A DNA stretch of 64,000 nt from Microbacterium sp. AK031. Its GTDB lineage: Bacteria; Actinomycetota; Actinomycetes; Actinomycetales; Microbacteriaceae. The notes beneath the pieces are model-generated. The model saw only the letters and a program-made list of their open reading frames with translations. It made no database searches and was not told the origin of the DNA. Each line of letters starts with the position of its first letter. Position 1 is the first letter of the stretch. The DNA is taken from assembly GCF_024807145.1 (NCBI RefSeq), contig NZ_JANUCA010000001.1:248001-312000 (forward strand). The letters are read 5' to 3'. A program made the translations under genes and the position numbers. This document shows, one piece after another, positions 34,724-41,283 of the stretch.

Positions 34724-35290
34724 GTGGAGATTGTCGACGATCGCGGGCGATACCGGATTGCGAATCGCTTGAGTGCTCATCTCGTCGTGATCTCCGGCCT
34801 TCCCGGTGTCGGAAAGACCAGTGTTGCTGAGATCGCCGCCGCGCTCATGGGCTCACTTCATTTATCCATCGACGCGGTGGAGGAATCGATGCTCGCTTGC
34901 GGACTGCCTGCGAGTTGGCGAGTCGGAGTCGCCGCCTACGAAGCAGCCCGCGCAATGGCCGAGTTGAACTTGCACCTCGGTCACAGCGTCGTGGTGGATG
35001 CGGTGAACGATAGTGACGAGGCTCGGCAGACCTGGCGGACTGCGGCTTCGCGCACAGGCGGACGGCTCGTCTTCGTGTACCTCGTGATCAAGGACGCAAG
35101 AACGCACGAGCAGCGACTCCGCAACAGGGATCGCGGTCTCGTGCATGTCGGCGACCCTACCTGGGCGGACGTTGAGCGGCGTCGTGCCGATTACGCGGCG
35201 TGGTCCGATGAGGTCTTGGAGTTCGACACGACAGCACGAACGGCGGATGAGGTCGCAGACGCGCTCGTGTCCTGCCTCGATGCGAAGTAG
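34724..35290 (+). CDS. AAA/P-loop kinase-like protein
   Basis: The 188-residue protein has a Walker A GLPGVGKTS (about 25-33), a Walker-B-like HSVVVDAVNDSD and a LID-like segment with several Arg (RLRNRDRG, VERRRADY), as in the AAA_33 zeta-toxin/chloramphenicol phosphotransferase-like kinases. Substrate unknown. The GTG at 34724 follows GGAGGTGGAG; a TTG sixteen codons in (LSAHLVVISG) is an alternative start closer to the P-loop. Sole gene of the third cassette. Confidence 0.72.
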   Translation: MEIVDDRGRYRIANRLSAHLVVISGLPGVGKTSVAEIAAALMGSLHLSIDAVEESMLACGLPASWRVGVAAYEAARAMAELNLHLGHSVVVDAVNDSDEARQTWRTAASRTGGRLVFVYLVIKDARTHEQRLRNRDRGLVHVGDPTWADVERRRADYAAWSDEVLEFDTTARTADEVADALVSCLDAK

Positions 35291-35338
35291 GGAGAGGTCG
35301 GGGCCAGCTGGTGAGATGCCTATCCGTGGCGAAATGCG

Positions 35339-35362
35339 GTGGAGTTCCGATTTAACGCCTAG
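35339..35362 (+). repeat. ychF 3-prime end fragment, copy 4
   Basis: Encodes VEFRFNA then TAG. The first 11 bases (GTGGAGTTCCG) are identical to copy 2. Lies 48 nt after the kinase gene. Confidence 0.6.
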
Positions 35363-35656
35363 CGTTAATGACGGCGTCCGTTTAGAAACGGAGGTGCGGA
35401 CGATGTCGAACTCGTCGACTACCGCTGAGCGCGACCTGATCGAGCCAGGATTGTCCTGCACGCCAGCGAGGATCGCCGGGTCGGAGTCTGTCGTGCAGTC
35501 CTCGACGTGGAACGACGTCTCGTTCGGCACGATGAGCGGGACGGTCAGCACGACCTGCTCGCAGCGATGGTTCTGGACACAAGATCGGACAGTATCGTGG
35601 ATGTCAGCGACGAACCTGGCACAGCCGGCCGCCACCAGCACCAGAGAAAGACGACT
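35363..35656. other. Gene-poor stretch between the last ychF fragment and the hydrolase gene
   Basis: No convincing gene. On the minus strand a frame begins near 35655 with HSRLSLVLVAAGCARF, which looks like a lipoprotein signal peptide with lipobox VAAGC, followed by about 80 ordinary residues; it has no clear start or ribosome binding site and its end is not defined. It could be a truncated lipoprotein gene left by insertion. Confidence 0.4.
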
Positions 35657-36238
35657 ATGACGCAGCAGAGCATTCTTGAGCCGGAAGGCCGCGCAATTCC
35701 GTACATCGAAGAAGGCGAGGGCCCCGTCCCATTGGTGCTGATCTCGGGCCGCGCACTCAACGGCGACGGGCTCGGAGTGGTCGCGCACTATCTCGCCGAA
35801 GAGGCTGGCTTCCATGTCGTGCGGATCGGCCCTCGTGCCGAAGCAGGCGGTCAGGATCGTGCGGCTACGCTGCGCGAGCGGGTCGAGGATGCTGTCCGGG
35901 TGATCGACCACATCGGACTCGATCACACCTGGATCGGAGGCCACGCGTTCGGTGGCACCGCCGCACGCATCTTCGCCGCAGATCACACCGATCGGGTCAA
36001 CGGCCTGTTGCTGCTCGGCGTCGAGGACGACGAGATTCCGCTGGCGCCGGCCATCCCGGTGCTCATCGTGCAGGCGACGGATGACGCGGTCACGCCGTCG
36101 GCCAATGCCGAGGCTCTGCAGTCCACCGCTCCCGAACGCGCGAGCATCAAGACCGTCGACGGCGCCGACCATCTGTTCCCGGCGACGCATCCGATCGAGA
36201 CCGCCGTCATCATCGAGGAGTACCTCGACTGGGATTGA
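35657..36238 (+). CDS. Alpha/beta hydrolase-fold protein lacking the nucleophile serine
   Basis: The 193-residue protein has the fold: LVLISGRALNGDG near the oxyanion loop, the nucleophile elbow GGHAFGG, an acid-strand TDDAVTP and the terminal His in GADHLFP. The elbow, normally GxSxG, has Ala in place of Ser, so ordinary hydrolase chemistry is not expected. A binding or regulatory role, or decay, is possible. The ATG at 35657 is preferred because the upstream continuation is atypical. Confidence 0.72.
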   Translation: MTQQSILEPEGRAIPYIEEGEGPVPLVLISGRALNGDGLGVVAHYLAEEAGFHVVRIGPRAEAGGQDRAATLRERVEDAVRVIDHIGLDHTWIGGHAFGGTAARIFAADHTDRVNGLLLLGVEDDEIPLAPAIPVLIVQATDDAVTPSANAEALQSTAPERASIKTVDGADHLFPATHPIETAVIIEEYLDWD

Positions 36239-36263
36239 GGATCACGGCACCGCGCATCCCACC

Positions 36264-36269
36264 TATGGT
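36264..36269 (+). promoter_or_regulatory. -10 hexamer TATGGT, leaderless start of the HEAT protein gene
   Basis: TATGGT lies 6 nt before the GTG at 36276. Confidence 0.5.
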
Positions 36270-36275
36270 TGAAGG

Positions 36276-36842
36276 GTGTCCCGAAACTCACCTGCATCCC
36301 CGGCCCCCGTTCCCGTCGAGCTTCCTCTTGAGCGTCGTCTGGCGGTCGCCGTCGAGCGGTACGGCGAGCAGGTTGTGGTGTCGCGCTCCCTCTCGCTGCT
36401 CGCGGGGAACAACGAGGGGTCGGATTTTCTGCTGTTCGTCGGTGGAGAGCATGCGCGTGGCATCTTGGACGGCGCGCCGGTCCTGTATTGGCCAGAGCTC
36501 TGGGGCGCGCGCGCGCTTCTGCACGTCTGGGACGACTCGGTCGTCGACGAATCCGCGACCGCGCTTCTGATCAGCACACTGAGCAACCCCGCCTGGCGTG
36601 TACGCGAGATGGGCGCGAGGCTCGCCGCCGCACGCGACCTCGACGCGGCATCCGAACTCGCCGACCTGCTCGGCGACGAGGTTCCCCGCGTGCGCGCGGC
36701 TGCAGCCAGGGCGTTGGGCGCCATCGGCTCTACAGGAGACATCGACCGCATCCGGGCCTTGCTCAAGGACCCAGAGGTCGAAGTCCGCCGCGGGGCGCAG
36801 CAGAGCCTCGACACGTTGCGATCGCGGCTTCCGAAGAGCTGA
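36276..36842 (+). CDS. HEAT repeat domain protein
   Basis: The 188-residue protein has an N-terminal region of unknown fold (about 1-95) and a C-terminal stretch of HEAT/PBS-lyase-like repeats: NPAWRVREMGARLAAARD, DEVPRVRAAAARALGAIG and DPEVEVRRGAQQSLDTL. Such repeats form a protein-interaction solenoid. Partner unknown. Converges on arfB. Confidence 0.78.
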   Translation: MSRNSPASPAPVPVELPLERRLAVAVERYGEQVVVSRSLSLLAGNNEGSDFLLFVGGEHARGILDGAPVLYWPELWGARALLHVWDDSVVDESATALLISTLSNPAWRVREMGARLAAARDLDAASELADLLGDEVPRVRAAAARALGAIGSTGDIDRIRALLKDPEVEVRRGAQQSLDTLRSRLPKS

Positions 36843-36855
36843 GAGCGGGTCGCCG

Positions 36856-37299
36856 CTAGTCCTGACCCGTGGGACGTCTGCGGCCTGACTTGGTCTCGGA
36901 GCGCCGATGCTTCTCATCCAGTCGACGACGCCGTGAGCCGTGAGTCGGCTTGGTGGAGCGACGGATGCTGGGTGGCATGACAGCTTCTCGGATGAGAGCG
37001 GCCAGGCGTTCCCTCGCTGCGACCCGGTTCTGCCGCTGAGAACGGTGCTCGGCGGCGCTGATCGTGATCACCGTGCCGGCCAGTCTCGAAGCTAACTGAT
37101 CGATGACGCGCGCGCGTTGAACCTCGCTCAATGCGGTCGTCGTGCCCAGATCGAGACTGAGCTGCACGCGCGAGTCCGTGGTGTTGACGCCCTGCCCACC
37201 GGGCCCCGAAGAGCGGGAGAACTGCTCGATCAGTTCGCTCGCCGGAATCGTGAGTCCGCGGGGAGCGCCTGGTCCTGGAGGCACGCGCAGATCATCCAC
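36856..37299 (-). CDS. arfB: Alternative ribosome-rescue factor ArfB (peptidyl-tRNA hydrolase)
   Basis: The 147-residue release-factor-like protein has the catalytic GGQ in SSGPGGQGVNTTDSRVQL (GGQ about 34-36) and a basic C-terminal tail (SRRRRLDEKHRRSETKSGRR) that enters the empty mRNA channel. It rescues ribosomes stalled on non-stop mRNA. The GTG at 37299 lies 6 nt after GACAAT. Confidence 0.92.
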   Translation of the reverse strand: MDDLRVPPGPGAPRGLTIPASELIEQFSRSSGPGGQGVNTTDSRVQLSLDLGTTTALSEVQRARVIDQLASRLAGTVITISAAEHRSQRQNRVAARERLAALIREAVMPPSIRRSTKPTHGSRRRRLDEKHRRSETKSGRRRPTGQD

Positions 37300-37305
37300 T
37301 CCATC

Positions 37306-37311
37306 ATTGTC
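37306..37311 (-). promoter_or_regulatory. -10-like hexamer GACAAT, leaderless start of arfB
   Basis: On the minus strand GACAAT ends 6 nt before the GTG at 37299. Confidence 0.45.
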
Positions 37312-37341
37312 GCGCAGTCCGGATACTGCGTGATCCGGTGG

Positions 37342-37347
37342 CAGGAT
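37342..37347 (+). promoter_or_regulatory. -10-like hexamer CAGGAT, leaderless start of the ABC-F gene
   Basis: CAGGAT lies 6 nt before the ATG at 37354, the second of two adjacent ATG codons. Confidence 0.4.
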
Positions 37348-37353
37348 TGGATG

Positions 37354-39018
37354 ATGACCGCAACCCTCGTGGCTCGAGGCGTCGCCGGAGGCTATGGCCA
37401 CCGCACGCTCTTCGACGAACTCGATCTCACGGTCGCACCCGGTGATGTCGTCGGCGTCGTCGGTGCGAACGGCGCCGGTAAATCCACGCTGCTGCGGTTG
37501 CTCGCCGGCATCGACCAGCCGCAGTCCGGCTCTATCGCACTGGCGCCGGCCGATGCGTTCGTCGGATGGCTCCCGCAGGAGCACGAACGCGTCGCAGGAG
37601 AGAGCGTTGTCGACTACATCGGTCGCCGTACCGGCTGCACTGCGGCGACGCGAGACATGGATGCCGCGGCACAGGCTCTCGGCGATCCTTCGCTCGCTGC
37701 GGACGGCGTCGACCCCGCCGATGCCTATTCATCTGCGCTGGAACGGTGGCTCGCGAGCGGCGCCGCCGACCTCGAGGAGCGCATCCCCGCAGTGCTCGCC
37801 GACCTCGGCCTCGTCTTCGAGCGCGCGCGAGCCGAGGACGTGCTCATGACGTCGCTTTCAGGCGGACAGGCTGCTCGTGTCGGCCTGGCAGCACTTCTGC
37901 TGTCGCGGTTCGACATCGCGCTGTTGGACGAACCGACGAACGACCTCGACCTCGACGGGCTGGAGCGGCTGGAGGCGTTCGTGCATGGACTCCGTGGCGG
38001 CGTCGTGCTCGTCAGCCACGACCGTGAGTTCCTCGCACGCAGCGTGACGCGTGTGTTGGAGCTCGATCTCGCGCAGAACTCGAACCGCCTCTACGGCGGT
38101 GGCTACGACGCGTATCTGGAGGAGCGTGCCACGATCCGCCGTCATGCGCGCGAGAAGTACGACGAGTTCGCCGACAAGAAGGCCGATCTCGTCTCTCGCG
38201 CCCGTGTGCAGCGCGAGTGGTCGAGCCTGGGCGTGCGCAATGCGATCAAGAAGTCGCCCGACAACGACAAGATCAGGCGCAAGGCATCTGCCGAATCCAG
38301 CGAGAAGCAGGCGCAGAAGGTGCGTCAGATGGAGAGCCGGATCGCCCAGCTCGACGAGGTGGAGGAGCCGCGCAAGGAATGGCAGCTCGAGTTCACGATC
38401 GGTTCGGCACCGCGTTCCAGCTCAGTGGTCTCGACGCTCAGCAACGCGGTCCTCCGCCAGGGGTCCTTCACATTGGGCCCTGTTTCGCTGCAGGTGAATG
38501 CAGGAGAGCGCATCGGCATCACCGGCCCGAACGGCGCGGGAAAGTCCACGTTGCTGCGCGCGCTGCTAGGCCAGCAGCATCCGGATGAAGGCACCGCGAG
38601 CCTCGGCGCCAGCATCCGGATCGGAGAGATCGATCAGGCGCGTTCGCTGCTCACCGGTGTCCAACCGCTCGCTGCCGCGTTCGAAGAGCTCGTGCCCGAG
38701 ATGGCATCCGGCGAGGTGCGCACGCTGCTGGCCAAGTTCGGCCTCAGAGCCGATCATGTCGATCGTGCTGTCGACGAACTCTCACCGGGGGAGCGCACGC
38801 GAGCTGCGCTCGCGCTGCTGCAGGCGCGAGGAGTCAACTTGCTCGTACTCGACGAGCCGACGAACCACCTCGACCTGCCGGCCATCGAACAGCTGGAGCA
38901 GGCGCTCGAGTCCTATCGGGGAACGCTGCTGCTGGTCACCCACGATCGACGGATGCTCGACACGGTACAGACCGATCGGCGCTGGCGCGTCGAAGCCGGT
39001 CAGGTCACGGAGCTGTGA
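37354..39018 (+). CDS. ABC-F family ATPase
   Basis: The 554-residue protein has two ABC ATPase domains and no membrane segments: Walker A GANGAGKST (first) and GPNGAGKST (second), signature SLSGGQAAR and the degenerate ELSPGERTR, Walker B LLDEPTNDLDL and VLDEPTNHLDL. The linker between domains (about 235-345) is rich in Lys/Arg/Glu, as in the P-site tRNA interaction motif. ABC-F proteins act on ribosomes in antibiotic protection or translation rescue. Which subfamily this is cannot be told by eye. Confidence 0.92.
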   Translation: MTATLVARGVAGGYGHRTLFDELDLTVAPGDVVGVVGANGAGKSTLLRLLAGIDQPQSGSIALAPADAFVGWLPQEHERVAGESVVDYIGRRTGCTAATRDMDAAAQALGDPSLAADGVDPADAYSSALERWLASGAADLEERIPAVLADLGLVFERARAEDVLMTSLSGGQAARVGLAALLLSRFDIALLDEPTNDLDLDGLERLEAFVHGLRGGVVLVSHDREFLARSVTRVLELDLAQNSNRLYGGGYDAYLEERATIRRHAREKYDEFADKKADLVSRARVQREWSSLGVRNAIKKSPDNDKIRRKASAESSEKQAQKVRQMESRIAQLDEVEEPRKEWQLEFTIGSAPRSSSVVSTLSNAVLRQGSFTLGPVSLQVNAGERIGITGPNGAGKSTLLRALLGQQHPDEGTASLGASIRIGEIDQARSLLTGVQPLAAAFEELVPEMASGEVRTLLAKFGLRADHVDRAVDELSPGERTRAALALLQARGVNLLVLDEPTNHLDLPAIEQLEQALESYRGTLLLVTHDRRMLDTVQTDRRWRVEAGQVTEL

Positions 39019-39022
39019 GTTC

Positions 39023-39364
39023 TCAGCGTCCCTGACGCTTCTTGTACGGCTTCGGCTGACCTTTCACGACCGGTGCGCGACCCCGACCCTTCGACGCTTT
39101 CGCCTTTCCGCCGGCCTTCACCGGTTTCTTCGTCTCGGCGGGCGCTGCAGCGACCTGCTTCTGCGCATCGGGAAGCAGCAGCAGCCCCACCGAGGTCAGC
39201 CTGGTCTCTCCGTCGCGGGTGACGAGGGGCTGGCCGACTTCTTCCTCGAGCTTGTCGATCGATGAATAGAGCGAAGCGAGCGGGATGCCGAGGTTGTGAG
39301 CTGCTCGAGGGAAGTGCAGCTCCTCGGCGACGGCGACGAAACGTCGAAGCAGGGTGATGTTCAC
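39023..39364 (-). CDS. Stand-alone LysR-type HTH domain with a basic tail
   Basis: The 113-residue protein begins NITLLRRFVAVAEELHFPRA, the typical start of a LysR-type winged helix (about 1-60), but has no substrate-binding domain. After LLLLPDAQK a low-complexity tail (about 72-113) contains many Lys, Arg, Pro, Ala and Gly (KAGGKAKASKGRGRAP). It looks like a DNA-binding, possibly nucleoid-associated protein. The tail uses repeated KxxK and RGR motifs. No target known. Confidence 0.8.
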   Translation of the reverse strand: MNITLLRRFVAVAEELHFPRAAHNLGIPLASLYSSIDKLEEEVGQPLVTRDGETRLTSVGLLLLPDAQKQVAAAPAETKKPVKAGGKAKASKGRGRAPVVKGQPKPYKKRQGR

Positions 39365-39444
39365 TGGAGCCTTCCTTGCCCGCGTCGATCGCGGCCGCTA
39401 CTCAGCGTACGCGTGCAGGGCGGACTCGGAATCTGGGAACGCAT

Positions 39445-39476
39445 CGGGGGTGGGATGCCGCGGCATCCCACCCCCG
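39445..39476 (-). terminator. Terminator, 32-nt perfect palindrome
   Basis: CGGGGGTGGGATGCCG continues into its exact reverse complement. It lies 18 nt beyond the stop of the HesB-like gene and before the LysR-HTH gene. No T tract; the palindrome is strong enough to be called. Confidence 0.65.
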
Positions 39477-39494
39477 TGATTCTCTGCCCGCGCG

Positions 39495-39794
39495 TCAGGC
39501 CTGCTGCGGGAGAATCGTGAAGCTGACGGCGCCCTCGTCATCGACACCGGCATCGAGCACCTTGTCGGAGAGCACCTCAGCGGCGTTCTCTTCCAGGAAT
39601 ACGCGGCTGGCGACACCGTCGATCACGACGTCGGCCGGTTCCGGGGAGGGAACGACGTGAACGGCGAAACGCGCTTCGCCGTTCGGGCCCTGTCCCTCCG
39701 CGGTCTGGATACGAAGCCCCGCATCTGCGCTGGCTTCCTCGCGGCCGACGATCGTGGTGACGACGGCATCTGCATTTTCGGTCAGGGTGAGCAC
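39495..39794 (-). CDS. HesB/IscA-like Fe-S biogenesis domain protein without cysteines
   Basis: The 99-residue protein begins LTLTENADAVVTTIVG and has the IscA-like layout with GLRIQTAEGQG, DVVIDG and AAEVLSDKVLDAG. The three cluster-binding cysteines of IscA/ErpA are absent (no Cys at all), so it cannot hold a cluster in the usual way. This Cys-free form is common in actinobacteria and its role is unknown. GGAAGGAG 6 nt before the GTG at 39794 sets the start. Confidence 0.78.
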   Translation of the reverse strand: MLTLTENADAVVTTIVGREEASADAGLRIQTAEGQGPNGEARFAVHVVPSPEPADVVIDGVASRVFLEENAAEVLSDKVLDAGVDDEGAVSFTILPQQA

Positions 39795-39823
39795 AGCGCT
39801 CTCCTTCCGGTTGCGGACATGCT

Positions 39824-39842
39824 CCGGACAGAACATGTCCGG
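39824..39842. repeat. Inverted repeat upstream of the HesB-like gene
   Basis: CCGGACA (39824-39830) and TGTCCGG (39836-39842) are exact inverted arms around GAACA. A second pairing GGACATG/CATGTCC overlaps it. Could be an operator for the HesB-like gene or a terminator for upstream genes. Confidence 0.5.
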
Positions 39843-39918
39843 GCCACGATTCCGCACTCATGGGGGCAGGTTCAACCTGGGCGCCGCTATTCGGAGGGTC
39901 CTCACATGTTCGCGAGCC

Positions 39919-40512
39919 CTACGGCGCGGTGCCGCCTTCTTCCCGCAGCCGAGGTTCGGCGCGTCTGCTCGGTCGCACCCCTGCCTTGTCGGCGTAGAAC
40001 GCCCGGATCCGGTCCATGTCGGCTGCGACATCGCCGGTCAATTCGAGCGTCGGCCCGAGGCCGGTGGTCATCGTCGTGCGATCGACGTAGCCGAGGGTCA
40101 CCGGCATCCCCGTCTCCCTGGCGATCCGGTAGAAGCCCGACTTCCAGTATTCGTTGTCGCCGCGTGTACCATCCGGCGTCACGACGAGTGCGAACACCTC
40201 GCCGGAGCGGACCTGCGAGACGACGTCCGTGACGACGCGGCCGGGGTCTGCCCGATCGACCGGCACGCCGCCGATGCGCCGCATGATCGGGCCGCGCCAT
40301 CCCGCGAACAGGCTCTTCTTGCCCAGCCAGTGCGCGTCGATGCCGAGTCGCCAGGCGATCGCGATCATGAGCACGAAATCCCAGTTCGAGGTATGCGGCG
40401 CTCCGATGAGAATGGTCGGACGCGTCGGAACCTCATCGCCTTTGAGGGTCCACCTGCTGAGCCTCCAGAAGACACGGGCGAGGAATCGTTTCACCTCATA
40501 ACCGTAGGTCAT
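39919..40512 (-). CDS. 1-acyl-glycerol-3-phosphate acyltransferase-like protein
   Basis: The 197-residue protein has the PlsC acyltransferase motif HTSNWD (HxxxxD, about 40-45) and a second block TPDGTRG in place of the usual PEGTRS. It lacks clear membrane helices except an amphipathic N-terminus (VKRFLARVFWRLSRW). It probably transfers acyl groups to a lipid acceptor. It starts immediately after the stop of the DUF6328 gene. Confidence 0.85.
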   Translation of the reverse strand: MTYGYEVKRFLARVFWRLSRWTLKGDEVPTRPTILIGAPHTSNWDFVLMIAIAWRLGIDAHWLGKKSLFAGWRGPIMRRIGGVPVDRADPGRVVTDVVSQVRSGEVFALVVTPDGTRGDNEYWKSGFYRIARETGMPVTLGYVDRTTMTTGLGPTLELTGDVAADMDRIRAFYADKAGVRPSRRAEPRLREEGGTAP

Positions 40513-41028
40513 TCACCTCCGGTCGATGAGCCGCGGCAGGAGTCCCCACAGCGCGAGCACGACCACGGCAATGACGACCAGCACGATCATCGCTGTCGTG
40601 CGGTCGACCGTGAAGTCCACGATGAGCGTGGTGACGCCGACACTCAGTAAGCCGATCACGACGAGATCGGCTTGCACCATCCTCGAGGCGAATCGGACGA
40701 GTTCAGGCTTGCGGCGCCGACCGAACAGCGAACGATGCATCCCGACGGGTGTCAGCGCGAGCACGGTCGCCAGTGCGGCAAGACAGACGAGTACGACGTA
40801 CAGCGTGAGCTGCAGATCGTCGAGTTCGGTGAACCGCGGCGCGAAGGCCACCGCGAGCAGAAAGCCGGAGAGCACCTGCGTGCCCGTCTGCATCACCCGC
40901 AGCTCCTGCATGAGCTCGTCCCAATTGCGATCCGCGCGCTCGTCAGGTGTCTCGTCGCGGCCGTCGGGCTTCGCATCGATGTTCTTCACGCCCGTCGCGT
41001 CGGTTCTCGCGTCAGCAGAGTCGTCCAT
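40513..41028 (-). CDS. DUF6328 family membrane protein
   Basis: The 171-residue protein has an acidic cytoplasmic start (SADARTDATGVKN), then ELMQELRVMQTGTQVLSGFL, the DUF6328 hallmark, and four membrane helices (about 52-150). Function unknown. The ATG at 41028 gives a normal length. Adjacent to, and probably co-transcribed with, the acyltransferase. Confidence 0.82.
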   Translation of the reverse strand: MDDSADARTDATGVKNIDAKPDGRDETPDERADRNWDELMQELRVMQTGTQVLSGFLLAVAFAPRFTELDDLQLTLYVVLVCLAALATVLALTPVGMHRSLFGRRRKPELVRFASRMVQADLVVIGLLSVGVTTLIVDFTVDRTTAMIVLVVIAVVVLALWGLLPRLIDRR

Positions 41029-41098
41029 GATCAGAGTCTTGAGCACTCGTGTCGAAGTGTCCAGAGACTCGTGCGGCGCCATGCTGCGTGCGCGGGCG

Positions 41099-41104
41099 TA
41101 GCAT
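41099..41104 (+). promoter_or_regulatory. -10 hexamer TAGCAT, leaderless start of a 42-residue peptide gene
   Basis: TAGCAT lies 6 nt before the ATG at 41111, the same arrangement as for many annotated genes here. Confidence 0.5.
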
Positions 41105-41110
41105 GGAGCC

Positions 41111-41239
41111 ATGAGCATTCGCGAGGTTCCGGAATCGACCCCAGTGGCCGACACGCTTGTCGCTCCTGCCGGACTGAACCTGTTGGGCGACGACAGCGCG
41201 GGCGCTTGCTGCGGCGGCTCCTGCTCGATCGCCGAGTAA
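41111..41239 (+). CDS. 42-residue peptide with C-terminal CCGGSC motif
   Basis: A short frame encodes 42 residues: an acidic/neutral N-terminal half (SIREVPESTPVADTLVAPAG), then LNLLGDDSAGACCGGSCSIAE and TAA. The promoter hexamer 6 nt upstream and a terminator-like hairpin after the stop support a real gene. The Cys cluster could bind metal or be a modification core; no family recognised. Convergent with the MFS gene (30 nt apart). Confidence 0.6.
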   Translation: MSIREVPESTPVADTLVAPAGLNLLGDDSAGACCGGSCSIAE

Positions 41240-41262
41240 GTACCGCCGAACAAGCTCCCTGA

Positions 41263-41283
41263 ACGGCGGTCAGTGACCGCCGT
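41263..41283. terminator. Hairpin at the end of the small peptide and MFS genes
   Basis: ACGGCGGT (41263-41270) pairs with ACCGCCGT (41276-41283) around CAGTG. The hairpin overlaps the MFS stop codon and lies 23 nt after the peptide stop, so it could end both convergent transcripts. Confidence 0.55.

Noticed and set aside
32136-35290. The cassettes after ychF as a single phage or ICE remnant
   Set aside because: No integrase, capsid, relaxase or replication gene is present. The content is a transporter, a regulator and small metabolic genes, so only insertion-site duplications support mobility.
35363-35656. Possible lipoprotein gene on the minus strand
   Set aside because: A signal-like start with a lipobox is visible, but there is no start codon with a ribosome binding site, no defined end and no recognised domain.
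39495-39794. HesB-like protein as an Fe-S carrier
   Set aside because: It has no cysteine residues, so a carrier role is unsupported.
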